A DNA stretch of 54,514 nucleotides. Origin: Flavobacteriia bacterium. GTDB taxonomy: Bacteria; Bacteroidota; Bacteroidia; Flavobacteriales_D; Crocinitomicaceae. The notes below the pieces were generated by a model. That model was not told the DNA's origin, ran no database searches, and saw nothing but the letters and a program-made list of their open reading frames with translations. Below, piece after piece: positions 8,675-18,184 of the stretch (within the stretch, counting starts at the first letter, position 1; each line of letters begins with the position of its first letter). The translations under genes were made by a program, and so were the position numbers. The stretch spans positions 1-54,514 of the forward strand of contig CANGOF010000006.1 of the NCBI GenBank assembly GCA_947455515.1, given 5' to 3'.

Positions 8675-10606
8675 ATGATTAAATTTTTATTACTTACATT
8701 AAGTTTCGTTTTTAGCGTTTCCTTTCTGTTTTCTCAAAAAAGCATCGTCAAAAGTGTTTATTTTGAAACAAATCAAAGTGCTTTATCAGAGCATAATAAA
8801 AAAGTTATTAAAAATGAATATAAATTTTATGCCAAACATAATTTATATAAAGTAGAAATTCAGGGTTTTACGGATTCTATCGGTTCAAAAAAATACAACC
8901 ATGAACTTTCCATAAAACGAGCATATAGTGTTCGGAAACAATTGGCTCATTGTAGTTTAGATACGAATTTAATCACTTGTTTTTATAATGGAGAATTGAC
9001 CTCTGGGACGTATGTGAACTTTGACAAACAAGATTCTGTATTAGGGAAAAATAGAAGGGTAGATATCAAGTTTTATTATAAACCGGAAATAGTAATTGAC
9101 AAATTATTTAAACTTTTAAAAACCGAAAGTGAAGTTTTTGAAATTGATCCGACAAAAGATACGATACTTCAAACCAGTCAAAATAAATTTTTCGTTTTCC
9201 GCTCAAATTCATTTAAAACTAATAGTTCCAGTAAAGTAACTTTAAGCATACGAGATTTGTCTTCTCGAAGCAATATGATTCTGAATAACGTGAGTACTAT
9301 GTCGAATGGAAAAGTATTAGAGTCTGGTGGAATGGTGGAAATATCCGCAACGCAAGATGGGGAAAAACTATCGAACAAATTAAATAAACCATTGGATTTT
9401 ATTATTCCTACTCAGAAATTCATTGATAGCATGCAACTTTTTACTGGATCTCATGATAGTATTCACGGCAATGACTGGGACCGATCTAACCCATCAAACA
9501 TGGTTGCTAGAGGGTTTAGACCTGATCCTGCATATAATTCATTTGAGGCTTATTTGTCAAAAATGAATTACTGTGGTTTCGATTGTAGATTACCATATAT
9601 TAAAGATTTGAATCTATTTCCTCAACCGTTTGCTTATTTCGATACATTAGCGAAAATCAATGGGGATTCAATGATACTTTACAAAAGTTATAGAGTATTT
9701 GAAGGATTACGTGCATTGTCTAAATTTCAAGTCAAGAAAAAAGAAAAATATTTATCGGTTGACACATTGGCATTTTTAATTCAATATGCTCAAAATGAAA
9801 ATTTTTTTAATAAATCATCTTTTTTCCAAAATTTGAATCGTAAAGTAAAGTTTAAATATTACAACCTACTAAACAAAGATTCGTTGTTATTCATAGAAAA
9901 ATTTGAGCATAAATTATCCTCCAAAACAAAGAAGAAGTTTATGAAAAATTTTACTGGATTCCTAGGAATGAAAAAAAGATATGAGTCGAACATAGGATTA
10001 ATAAAATCACATGAAAAAGATAAAGAATTTTATGATATAAATTATCAAAAGTACCTTTCATGTACTACCTTAGATAGCTTATGCAGATTGTCCAAACAAT
10101 ACAAATCAGCAGATAGTTTGTACAGAGTTGCATTAAGAGAAAAATGGGTAAAAGACAGTACGGACTATCGATTACGATGGATAAAAGACAGTACCCAAAA
10201 AAGTATTTTATTTAAAAATATTTTAAAGGACAATCCTGGTGTAGAAAACACACAGTATTTCTTGCAGTCCAACGAAATGGGGTTTGTGAATTGTGATTAT
10301 TTCGCAAGTTTTGAAGGGCAAAAAACACACTTAGAACTCACTCCTATCGATGGAAATTCGGATTTGAAATTGATTTTTGTCAATCGTAAAATTGTAATGA
10401 CTCCTTATATGCAAAATGATAAATATATATTTCTAAATATACCAATTGGTGAGGAGGTCATGGTCGTAGTTTTAAATTACGAATTTGAGCAACCGAGTTA
10501 TTTCATCAAAAAAATGACTGTTGAAAAATTGAAGGAACCAATTGAAATTATATTAAAAAAATGTTCGGTCGATGAACTCAAAAAAGAAGTGAAGAAATTG
10601 GATTGA
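8675..10606 (+). CDS. Secreted OmpA-domain protein with ZU5-like segment
   Basis: First gene of the accessory island. The start is the ATG at 8675 (MIKFLLLTLSFVFSVSFLFS before QKS), not 8648, because it starts the signal peptide directly. Residues of about 20-130 form an OmpA-like peptidoglycan-binding domain: SVYFETNQSALSEHNK, VEIQGFTDSIGSKKYNHELS, IKRAYSVRKQL and KNRRVDIKF. This is unusual in being N-terminal. About 165-260 resembles the ZU5/GAIN-like domain of Bacteroidota surface proteins (NNVSTMSNGKVLESGGMVEI). The remaining 380 residues are unfamiliar, Lys- and Phe-rich, with a tandem LREKWVKDSTDY / LRWIKDSTQ repeat near residue 500. It could anchor other island products to the cell wall, but that is inference. 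Confidence 0.75.
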   Translation: MIKFLLLTLSFVFSVSFLFSQKSIVKSVYFETNQSALSEHNKKVIKNEYKFYAKHNLYKVEIQGFTDSIGSKKYNHELSIKRAYSVRKQLAHCSLDTNLITCFYNGELTSGTYVNFDKQDSVLGKNRRVDIKFYYKPEIVIDKLFKLLKTESEVFEIDPTKDTILQTSQNKFFVFRSNSFKTNSSSKVTLSIRDLSSRSNMILNNVSTMSNGKVLESGGMVEISATQDGEKLSNKLNKPLDFIIPTQKFIDSMQLFTGSHDSIHGNDWDRSNPSNMVARGFRPDPAYNSFEAYLSKMNYCGFDCRLPYIKDLNLFPQPFAYFDTLAKINGDSMILYKSYRVFEGLRALSKFQVKKKEKYLSVDTLAFLIQYAQNENFFNKSSFFQNLNRKVKFKYYNLLNKDSLLFIEKFEHKLSSKTKKKFMKNFTGFLGMKKRYESNIGLIKSHEKDKEFYDINYQKYLSCTTLDSLCRLSKQYKSADSLYRVALREKWVKDSTDYRLRWIKDSTQKSILFKNILKDNPGVENTQYFLQSNEMGFVNCDYFASFEGQKTHLELTPIDGNSDLKLIFVNRKIVMTPYMQNDKYIFLNIPIGEEVMVVVLNYEFEQPSYFIKKMTVEKLKEPIEIILKKCSVDELKKEVKKLD

Positions 10607-10712
10607 AAATTAAAGTAGTTTAACCAATGAAAACATTGATTTTATTTTTTTCTTTTTTAGAGGGCAGATACAAAAAAAATGAATTAACGAATTTATTTAA
10701 TAAGTTTTGAGA

Positions 10713-11597
10713 ATGAAATTTATTTTGGTTCTGTTATTCATTTTTCTAGTTAGCACTTCATTTTCTCAATCTTTAAATTTGTATTCTTTACGAATTTATA
10801 CCTTATCTGATAATCAGCAAATAGGATTTGTATCGTTATCAGATAAATACTTGATATATGAATATGGGGATCCGAATGAAGTTTTACCTGATGAGCCTAT
10901 TTATAATTATCAAATACCTTTGAACGGAATTTACAGAAAACGATTATTTGCAGGTACAAACATACAAGAAACAGATACGATGTTTTTATTTAATTACAAA
11001 ACAAATACATTGGTGAAAGTACCTGTCAGTAAACTAAAATCATTTGCTCGTTTGAATGAATATGCAGATGAAGATTTTTTAAAGTGTCACCCAGAAAGTG
11101 ATTTATTTATGTTTGGTTTTGAGATTAATGAACAAGATGTCAAATCAATAGGACTTTCAGACGGTGTATTCATATATTTCGGAAATTTCAATCCTTTCAA
11201 AACCGAGAAGTTAAATCCTTTTGTATGGAAAAAAATAAAGGCCAAGGATTTTCCATTTTCTAAAATGGATACGACACAAAAATTCTATAGTGCTTTGAAA
11301 GAATTATGTTTTCATTATTATAAATCAGATTATTACCAGTATTATGTAGTGAATGATTTATATTCTGAATATGTATTGATATTCGATTTTCAAGGGAATA
11401 AAATCAATGAAATTTCTTTTCATTTTACTGAAAGTTGTCCATTGGCAGTAGTATCTGAGAATGTTTTATCCCAACAATATGTTGGATCCATTTTTAAAGA
11501 TAAGCCAGAGTTAATCATGGGTTTTGAAGATTGTAGCTTTGAGTGTTCTCATATCATTTTTACAAATCCATTGTTTGGAGAAATTGTTGTAAAATGA
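10713..11597 (+). CDS. Secreted protein of unknown family
   Basis: 294-residue product. The track's start at 10707 is a TTG two codons upstream; I prefer the ATG at 10713 (MKFILVLLFIFLVSTSFS before QSL), a standard signal peptide. I recognise no family. The mature protein has an early beta-rich stretch, a central aromatic-rich part (CFHYYKSDYYQYYVVNDLY) and a C-terminal segment with two Cys (FEDCSFECSHIIF). There are no membrane helices and no sorting domain, so it is probably periplasmic. It stands alone between 106-bp and 90-bp gaps. A 27-codon ORF just upstream (10627-10710) begins like a signal peptide and may be a decayed relative. Confidence 0.7.
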   Translation: MKFILVLLFIFLVSTSFSQSLNLYSLRIYTLSDNQQIGFVSLSDKYLIYEYGDPNEVLPDEPIYNYQIPLNGIYRKRLFAGTNIQETDTMFLFNYKTNTLVKVPVSKLKSFARLNEYADEDFLKCHPESDLFMFGFEINEQDVKSIGLSDGVFIYFGNFNPFKTEKLNPFVWKKIKAKDFPFSKMDTTQKFYSALKELCFHYYKSDYYQYYVVNDLYSEYVLIFDFQGNKINEISFHFTESCPLAVVSENVLSQQYVGSIFKDKPELIMGFEDCSFECSHIIFTNPLFGEIVVK

Positions 11598-11687
11598 GGT
11601 TTAGTTGTAAACATTTTGATTTAAATCTAATAAATCTTTAGCTTAGATATGTTTTAACGATTGTTCACGATAAATACTACAATAATT

Positions 11688-13409
11688 ATGAAATTTGCCC
11701 TTATTCTTTTTTGTTTGATTTTCTTTTCTTTAAATGCTTTTTCCCAAAATCAAGTATTAGTTCCCTTTCGCGTAGGTGATAAATTCGGTTTATCTGATTT
11801 AAAAGGACAACTGATTTATCCAGCAGAATATGACAATATTACAATCAAAAAGGGTGATCCAGTGGGTGTTTTTTATGCGGAAAAGGCGAACAAAACAACT
11901 TTTTTTTACAAGAATATAATCTTAATAAAAGATACAAAATATAATGTGTTTCAAGTTTTAGAAAACAAATGCGTATTAGCTAAAACAGGGTTGGAATATT
12001 TAGATATTAGTGACTTTAAAAATGAGACAGAATATAAGGCTGCAAAAAAGAGAACGAGGTATCTCTCAATTTTTAATTTGAAGGGTGAAAACTGTTACCC
12101 AGAAAATTTCAAAGAATTACATATCTTAGATACAGCTGGACAGAGTGATATTAATAAGTCATTATCAAGATACATCGCATTTATTTCGTTAAATTTTGAT
12201 GAAAAGACAAGTGTTTTTATATATGATTGTGATCTTCAGAAAATAACGGAATGGCTTATAAAAGATTACTTTTCATTTAAATTCACAGGTTCTAACAAAG
12301 ATTTTACAAGTCAAAAAACTGAAATTGATAAAGAAGAAAAATACACCTTGATTTTTGAGGGTAATAAATTTAAAATAAAACAATTGGATACTAAAAGTTC
12401 GGTTGGTTCACATCAATTCGGTTCTGCTAGTAACTCCGATAAAAGTTCTAAAAAATTGGATCGAGTAATTAATCCATTTGACGATTCATTTGAAGGTGGT
12501 ACTGCTGAGATTGCGAATAATTCTGATAAACCTCAACAGCGAAAAATAAAAAGCCTTTTTAAAATAAAAGAAGGAAGAATTTTTCAGTATATGTGCGAAT
12601 ATAAAAATGATACAATTATCAAGGAAATCAAGTTACCATTTTCAATCGATGATTTGAAGATTGAAAATAATTGTGATTTTGAAAATCAAGATACGAACAA
12701 CCTAATTAATTATGAGTTCCATAATCTAATTGTTTTCAAAACCAACAATAAGTATGGTGTTTTAATTTCGGATAAGATTCAAATTCAACCAATTTACGAT
12801 ACGATTTGTATGATTAAAACTGCTAATTTTAATGATAGTAAAATAAGTATTTGTTTTTTAGTAGGGTTAAAAAACAGTGGATCTAAAAATATGCGTTTCG
12901 GTACAATTGATATCAATTCGAAAACAATTATTCCTATTGTCTATGAACAAATTAATTATAATCGATTAGAGGCAAAAGATTCAAACGAAGATGAAATATA
13001 CAACAAAAGACATAAGGTTGTTAGATTTTGTAATACTACTTATAATAAGGAATGGCTTATAAAAAAAGATGGGAGATTTGGTTTTATATCACCAACAGAT
13101 AGTGTCATTTTAAAACCTGAATTTGATGAAATAACACAAAATGGAAGCGTATATTCTTCATTTTTCACCAATTTTAAAATAGTAAAAAAAGGAAATTTGT
13201 ACGGGGTTATGTATTTTACACACAATGGTTTAAAAATTGTCGAACCGATATTTCCACACAAACCTGAATATATAATTGAAAATTATCAAGGATTAAAAGG
13301 AAAAACGTTGTTTAGGTTAGTGGATGATACAGTTGATTCAGATAATTTTATGGATAAATTCTTTTGTTTTGCGGAAGAAAATGGACATTTATATTACAGA
13401 GAGAAGTAA
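11688..13409 (+). CDS. Secreted WG-repeat protein, copy 1
   Basis: 573 residues from the ATG at 11688 (MKFALILFCLIFFSLNAFS before QNQ). The upstream TTG at 11661 only adds a non-signal leader. Degenerate WG-type repeats, with the Trp replaced by Phe or Tyr, are visible: KFGLSDLKGQLIYPAEYD near the N-terminus, then KYGVLISDKIQIQPIYD, MRFGTIDINSKTIIPIVYE, RFGFISPTDSVILKPEFDE and LYGVMYFTH in the C-terminal half. A non-repeat, Ser/Lys/Asp-rich stretch lies in the middle. It is a clear paralogue of the gene at 23178: both start LVPFRVGDKFGLSDLKG, and both end in MYYKEK or LYYREK. WG repeats form beta structures of largely unknown function. It is probably periplasmic. Confidence 0.82.
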   Translation: MKFALILFCLIFFSLNAFSQNQVLVPFRVGDKFGLSDLKGQLIYPAEYDNITIKKGDPVGVFYAEKANKTTFFYKNIILIKDTKYNVFQVLENKCVLAKTGLEYLDISDFKNETEYKAAKKRTRYLSIFNLKGENCYPENFKELHILDTAGQSDINKSLSRYIAFISLNFDEKTSVFIYDCDLQKITEWLIKDYFSFKFTGSNKDFTSQKTEIDKEEKYTLIFEGNKFKIKQLDTKSSVGSHQFGSASNSDKSSKKLDRVINPFDDSFEGGTAEIANNSDKPQQRKIKSLFKIKEGRIFQYMCEYKNDTIIKEIKLPFSIDDLKIENNCDFENQDTNNLINYEFHNLIVFKTNNKYGVLISDKIQIQPIYDTICMIKTANFNDSKISICFLVGLKNSGSKNMRFGTIDINSKTIIPIVYEQINYNRLEAKDSNEDEIYNKRHKVVRFCNTTYNKEWLIKKDGRFGFISPTDSVILKPEFDEITQNGSVYSSFFTNFKIVKKGNLYGVMYFTHNGLKIVEPIFPHKPEYIIENYQGLKGKTLFRLVDDTVDSDNFMDKFFCFAEENGHLYYREK

Positions 13410-13430
13410 TTAAACATAAGAAAGTTTTTA

Positions 13431-13463
13431 CCCGCTGTGCTGGATTTGTTACCCGCTTTAGCA
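13431..13463. repeat. Island palindromic repeat, copy 1
   Basis: CCGCTGTGCTGGATTTGTTA followed by CCCGCTTTAGC. It aligns with CCGCTGAGCTGGATTTATAA at 22903 and, inverted, with the sequence at 21161-21190. It lies between the first WG-repeat gene and the next transcription unit. Confidence 0.55.
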
Positions 13464-13596
13464 AAACCTTTTCAAACACGAGTATATCTGAATTGAAAGT
13501 TTGAAAAAGCTCCATCACTTTCCTCTTTTCATTTTCTTCTCAACTAACATACTAAATCTTATTTTATTACGTATTTTTAGTATAATAGAATTTTTA

Positions 13597-15207
13597 ATGA
13601 GAATATTGCGCTTTAAATTATATTCATATCGCCCATTTTTTGTAGTTATCATTTATTTAATGGTAAACAATTATATTTTCTCTCAAAATCAAACATTTAA
13701 TTATCAGTCAATATATTATGAAGACCCATTTAGGTATAATGCAAAAAAAATAGAATTAGATCCGGAATTAATATTCTTCCTTAATAAGGAAAATATAAAA
13801 AGTTTTTCTTTCAAGAATAATATTTCAAAAAACACGTATATAAATACCAATATAGATGAATACCGAATTGAACATTTACAGTACTTAGATAAAGAAGATT
13901 CGGCTAGAGATTTTCCATTAAATAAATACACTAGATTTGATTCTATTTTAGTAAAATTTCATCCAAATACATATTCTTTAAAAGAAATTCAAAAGTATTA
14001 TGTTAAAAATTATGATTTAGTAAAATGGGATACTATTACTGTTTTTTCTGAGTCTATATTTCGTGATTTTAAACAAGATGACTATACTGTTGCTGGCTTT
14101 GTGCATTTAAAGAGTACGTATAAAACGTTAGAAAATGATTTTACTGGTCAATATGCGAAATATCAATTTTATCAAGATTCAATTTTATATTTTGAATATT
14201 TAACATTGAGAGGTGGGTCTGAATTTGGAAGAGGCAAAGGTAGGCCATTAATGGATAAATTAGGAAATAAAGAATTATTTTATCATTTCGTATTAGATTC
14301 ATTAGGATGGTTAAAAAAAAGTTATACTCTTTACAATGAAAGACATGATGGTGTTTTGGAAAATTTCTATTATTATTTCAATGAAAATTCATTAGTCACA
14401 AAAAAAGTAGAATTTGCTGCTATTGCTCAAGCTGATGATTTTAGTTTACACACTAATAGTGATAAAAATATTTTTTTAAAAAGTACTGTTACTAACAAAA
14501 GTTTAATTGATTCATCTAGAATTAGTGTGCATAATAAATCTTTTAAGATTAGACTTTTAAATTTTAATGAATCTTCAGACTTACATCTAGATTTCAATTC
14601 ACATAAAGAAGATAAACTTTTTTATTTGAATTTGAATTCAGCAAAAGAAAAATTAGGCTGTGATGAAATTCATTTTAATTTTTTACCAATTGAAAGTAAT
14701 GGTAAAATTTTCACAATAAAAAACATAACACCTGAATTTTTAGATAAATATAAATTAGTATTCAAAGACACGTTTTTTTATAGGATAGAAAATAAGTTCA
14801 TGATAGAAGAAAATGACTTAAATGTAAAAAATGCACCTAAAACTATTTGGCTTTCAGAATCTAAAGATGATAAAGAATTGATTTTTAATTTATCTGCAAA
14901 AATATTCTATAATGAATTAGGGTATCCTATATCGTTTTATTACAAAGATTATCGTTTGAATAGATGGAGAAAAGAAGAATATACTTATGAAGGAGCTTTT
15001 TTATCATCAGTTAAATACTATACTTCACGATTTGGTTTTTCTGTAGAATCAACCCCAGAAAAGGCATTCTATAAACTTGATGAAATAAATGATTTTAAAC
15101 TTTCAAATCGTATTCAACAAATAAGTAATACAAAATTTAAGATTTTACCAAGCAAATACTATAAAAATGGCTTGGCTGGTGAAATTGAAGTAGAATTTTG
15201 GAAGTAG
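13597..15207 (+). CDS. Large secreted protein of unknown family
   Basis: 536 residues if started at the ATG at 13597 (MRILRFKLYSYRPFFVVIIY, mature from about QNQTF after NNYIFS). The track's TTG at 13501 adds 32 hydrophobic residues without sense; an ATG at about 13660 (MVNNYIF) is possible but leaves a short signal. No family recognised. The sequence is very rich in Tyr, Phe, Lys and Asn and has beta-hairpin-like motifs of the form seen in YD/DUF-type repeats: SYTLYNERHDGVLENFYYYF, IFYNELGYPISFYYKDYR and EEYTYEGAFLSSVKYY. First gene of a probable four-gene operon, with the next ORF 9 bp downstream. Confidence 0.7.
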   Translation: MRILRFKLYSYRPFFVVIIYLMVNNYIFSQNQTFNYQSIYYEDPFRYNAKKIELDPELIFFLNKENIKSFSFKNNISKNTYINTNIDEYRIEHLQYLDKEDSARDFPLNKYTRFDSILVKFHPNTYSLKEIQKYYVKNYDLVKWDTITVFSESIFRDFKQDDYTVAGFVHLKSTYKTLENDFTGQYAKYQFYQDSILYFEYLTLRGGSEFGRGKGRPLMDKLGNKELFYHFVLDSLGWLKKSYTLYNERHDGVLENFYYYFNENSLVTKKVEFAAIAQADDFSLHTNSDKNIFLKSTVTNKSLIDSSRISVHNKSFKIRLLNFNESSDLHLDFNSHKEDKLFYLNLNSAKEKLGCDEIHFNFLPIESNGKIFTIKNITPEFLDKYKLVFKDTFFYRIENKFMIEENDLNVKNAPKTIWLSESKDDKELIFNLSAKIFYNELGYPISFYYKDYRLNRWRKEEYTYEGAFLSSVKYYTSRFGFSVESTPEKAFYKLDEINDFKLSNRIQQISNTKFKILPSKYYKNGLAGEIEVEFWK

Positions 15208-15216
15208 TTTCAGATT

Positions 15217-16113
15217 ATGAAAATAAACAAGTTTACATATCTTACTTATTTTGTTTTCCTTTTTAGTTTAAAAGCATTAGGACAGCCGATTAAGAATGAT
15301 CATTCTTTAGATACTTTAAATTTTAAGCGTTGTTGTCATAATTGTAACGAAATAGATTATTGTGTTTTAGATTCTGTTTTTAAAAATCGAGATTTGCATT
15401 TTTCATATAGTCAGGAGCAAGATGAAGACAATTATATAAAAACTCGAAAATTAAGTTGGGTTTTACGAAAAGGATTGAAAAAGAAATTCTCACTTTATGA
15501 TTATGTCAATACTCATTATTATCACAGAGTAAAGAATCAAAAAATTCAAGAACTACACACTAAAAAAGCATCTTTAGATACTTTAATCGTTTGGAATGGC
15601 ATTTCTGACGAATATTGTTTTTTGGATTCAACCAAACATCATTGTTTAATTGATTTTCAACTAAATTATCTTCATTCAAACAAAATGAGTTATAAATCTC
15701 AAATGAATGCGTACCACAAAAAAATGTTTGAGAAAAAATTTCAAGAAGTAAAAGTTCTCATCTTTAATAATCCTGTTGGATGTTGTAGTGATACAATCTA
15801 TGATACCACAAACCTTTTTTTATACCATTTTCCTTTTAATAAATTTACCGCTTTAGAAACTATTGTCCTTACGGGGAATGATGCTGATATTATTATCGAT
15901 TTACCTTACACAAATTATCCATCTTCACTAAAATCAATAAAAGGATATAGTCTTCACAATAAAATACTTTTTGAAAAAAACGTAAATAAACATTTACCTA
16001 ATCTAAAATTATTTTTTGGTTACCTGAACGATTTTAGTGAAAACGAAATGTATTATTATCCTGATGGAGAAAATCTAAATTATTTTATTTACAAATTTAA
16101 ATTGCATAAATGA
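15217..16113 (+). CDS. Secreted Cys-rich protein of unknown family
   Basis: 298 residues with an N-terminal signal (MKINKFTYLTYFVFLFSLKALG before QPI). Just after it comes a Cys cluster (RCCHNCNEIDYCVLD), and later VGCCSDTIYD. These suggest disulfides in the periplasm. The C-terminal part (FTALETIVLTG, YPSSLKSIKGY, LPNLKLFFGYL) has the spacing of leucine-rich repeats like those in other island genes, but it is too short for a firm domain call. It starts 9 bp after the previous gene and overlaps the next one by 4 bp (ATGA), so all three are probably co-translated. Confidence 0.7.
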   Translation: MKINKFTYLTYFVFLFSLKALGQPIKNDHSLDTLNFKRCCHNCNEIDYCVLDSVFKNRDLHFSYSQEQDEDNYIKTRKLSWVLRKGLKKKFSLYDYVNTHYYHRVKNQKIQELHTKKASLDTLIVWNGISDEYCFLDSTKHHCLIDFQLNYLHSNKMSYKSQMNAYHKKMFEKKFQEVKVLIFNNPVGCCSDTIYDTTNLFLYHFPFNKFTALETIVLTGNDADIIIDLPYTNYPSSLKSIKGYSLHNKILFEKNVNKHLPNLKLFFGYLNDFSENEMYYYPDGENLNYFIYKFKLHK

Positions 16114-17030
16114 GACATATTTTATTCATTTTATTGACCTTATCATCAGGGATATCAATCTCCCAAACCTATTTGATTTTTCACAAAAGTCATAGTGGGA
16201 GTAAAGTCGCGTTCGACTACCTTAGGAACCATGGGTTGTTAGATAATACTTCTTGTGGAGAAGGGCTTTCATACGAAGATATCGATCGTATTGTCAAATT
16301 TGATTCGGTGAAAGTAATTGGTGCGAATCAGGTGGTTGTTTTTGGTCGCGATAAATACAAAGATCAAATTAGTGATACGAATTATATCGAAAATATTCAT
16401 ATGTATGAGTCTGAAAATGATCTTAAGAAAAAAATAAAAAACAATTATGGTGCTTCTGTAAATGATAAAACTAAATTTATAAAAGGGGAGAATCAACCAA
16501 TTCCTTATATAAATGAAAACATGATTCCAGCGTATTTGGGAGGTCGACATTTGACTCAACTTCAAACGTTACTTTCTGAAGATAGTGTTCGATTAGTATC
16601 CTTAACAAATACGACCGATATTCCGATTGATTTTCATGTGTATTTGAATAGTAAGATTACAAATTATCATGTTCTTTTAAAGCCAAACGAATCCAAAAGG
16701 ATAACCATGAAATTGTTTCAAGGAATAGAAAATAGAATGAGTTTTTATTTGTTGAGCGATGATCAAAAATGCACTAAAATGATTTATGCTTCTTTAAAAG
16801 TAACGGATACAAAATCGAAATCGTTCGTAGAAACAAGATTTGATTTAGGTACATTTTCCTCCGTGCAATTATCCAAAAATAAAGTGGATAAAGGTTCCAA
16901 AATTCCCACGTACATTCAAACAAGCAATGATCCCGACAACAAAGGGTGGTGGTTCGCGGGAATTACGTTTCTTGCACTATTGATTACCGGGATTGCATTG
17001 CTGCGTGCACGTTTAAGATGGAATTTCTAA
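16110..17030 (+). CDS. Secreted protein with C-terminal membrane anchor, unknown family
   Basis: 306 residues. A signal peptide (MRHILFILLTLSSGISIS before QTY) and a single C-terminal hydrophobic helix (WWFAGITFLALLITGIALL) followed by RARLRW predict a type I topology, with about 250 residues in the periplasm and a short basic cytoplasmic tail. The soluble part has no recognised domain. The segment VRLVSLTNTTDIPIDFHVYL up to YASLKV looks like an Ig-like beta-sandwich. The start overlaps the previous stop (ATGA), and the DoxX-like gene follows 14 bp later. It may be a partner of that membrane protein. Confidence 0.72.
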   Translation: MRHILFILLTLSSGISISQTYLIFHKSHSGSKVAFDYLRNHGLLDNTSCGEGLSYEDIDRIVKFDSVKVIGANQVVVFGRDKYKDQISDTNYIENIHMYESENDLKKKIKNNYGASVNDKTKFIKGENQPIPYINENMIPAYLGGRHLTQLQTLLSEDSVRLVSLTNTTDIPIDFHVYLNSKITNYHVLLKPNESKRITMKLFQGIENRMSFYLLSDDQKCTKMIYASLKVTDTKSKSFVETRFDLGTFSSVQLSKNKVDKGSKIPTYIQTSNDPDNKGWWFAGITFLALLITGIALLRARLRWNF

Positions 17031-17044
17031 ATGCGAGGTGTACC

Positions 17045-18121
17045 ATGCATGTAAAAGGCTATCTGAAAGACATACTTCTTTTGTTTTCATTCTTAGGAAT
17101 GCTCTTCATTCCTGTGGATTATGCATTGATTCCGTTCCAAAATAAAGTAGGATTGTTTTTTTGCGCTTCCTCGGATAAGCTTGAAATGTTTTATTTCATT
17201 GCTTCCTTGCTATTGTTTTCTTGTGTGTTTGCAGTTTTTATTCCTAAAACTAGCAAAGCGCAATTTCAATCCATGGTTTTTAGTCTTTTATATTGGTATT
17301 TATCTTTGCAGTTAATGCGTTACGGAGCGAATAAACTGTTTAAACATCAGTTTTATTTGCCAGAACCGAATACCTTATTTACGCGGGTTGGAAATTTAGA
17401 TCGAGACATTTTGTATTGGACTTCCATGGGAACTTCCTACGAATACAATGTGTTTATGGGGATCGTTGAAATTCTGCCTGCAGTATTGTTATTGTTTCCA
17501 CGTTTTCGTTTTGTTGGACTGTTAGTGTCGGTTGGGGTTTTTACCAACGTGTTAGCCGTAAATATTGGTTTTGATATCACCGTAAAATGTTTCTCAGGAT
17601 TTTTATTGTTTTTGAGTGTGTTAGGGTTGTTGCTTTATAAAGATAAAATCATGTTTCTTTTTGGATTTCAACCGAAAGAAATGGAGCTCCAGCAACTCAA
17701 AACTACAAAACACAACGCTTCCTTTCTAAAACGATTCATCTCCATATTTGCTGTGTTGTTTATTTTTGCAGAAACGCTTTATTCGTATGTTCAATCAGGT
17801 AATTTCAACGATGATAAAGCTCCACGACCATTTTTACACGGTGCTTATAAATCAATAGAACCAATTACTCATTCAAAGCAACTAGCATACGTTTTTATCC
17901 ACCGAAGAGGGTACCTTATTTTTCAAAACGCCTCTGAAAAACAAAGCGACTATCTCTTACAAGTGGTTCCTAAACAGCATCTTTTTATCCTCACTGATTA
18001 CAAACAACAAAAGAAAATAGTATCTTTTAGGTATGATTTAAAAAGGAAACGTTTGGTTTTGAAGGTAGGTAAGGGAAAAGTGATGGAGTTTGAGAGGGTG
18101 GAGATGGATAAACAATTTTAA
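17045..18121 (+). CDS. DoxX-like integral membrane protein
   Basis: 358 residues from the ATG at 17045 (MHVKGYLKDILLLFSFLGML). The track start at 16946 lies inside the previous gene. I count about six hydrophobic segments up to residue 235 (including FIASLLLFSCVFAVFI, MVFSLLYWYLSLQLM, IVEILPAVLLLF and LLVSVGVFTNVLAVNI), then one more near 245-265. The motifs LQLMRYGANKLFKHQFYLP, DILYWTSMGTSYEYNVF and NIGFDITVKCFSG match DoxX-type proteins of Bacteroidota. The C-terminal 90 residues (FIHRRGYLIFQ, LKVGKGKVMEFERVEM) form a soluble tail. The role of this branch is unknown. It is the only island product without a cleavable signal peptide, and the last gene of its operon. Confidence 0.75.
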   Translation: MHVKGYLKDILLLFSFLGMLFIPVDYALIPFQNKVGLFFCASSDKLEMFYFIASLLLFSCVFAVFIPKTSKAQFQSMVFSLLYWYLSLQLMRYGANKLFKHQFYLPEPNTLFTRVGNLDRDILYWTSMGTSYEYNVFMGIVEILPAVLLLFPRFRFVGLLVSVGVFTNVLAVNIGFDITVKCFSGFLLFLSVLGLLLYKDKIMFLFGFQPKEMELQQLKTTKHNASFLKRFISIFAVLFIFAETLYSYVQSGNFNDDKAPRPFLHGAYKSIEPITHSKQLAYVFIHRRGYLIFQNASEKQSDYLLQVVPKQHLFILTDYKQQKKIVSFRYDLKRKRLVLKVGKGKVMEFERVEMDKQF

Positions 18122-18184
18122 CGATTCGCTTTCTGTAAAATAAATAGCATATCAACTCGTTATAAAATGAAATACTAGAATAGG

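Noticed and set aside
10627-10710. 27-codon ORF MKTLILFFSFLEGRYKKNEL between two island genes
   Set aside because: It starts like a signal peptide but has no mature part. Possibly a remnant of a lost gene; too short to call.
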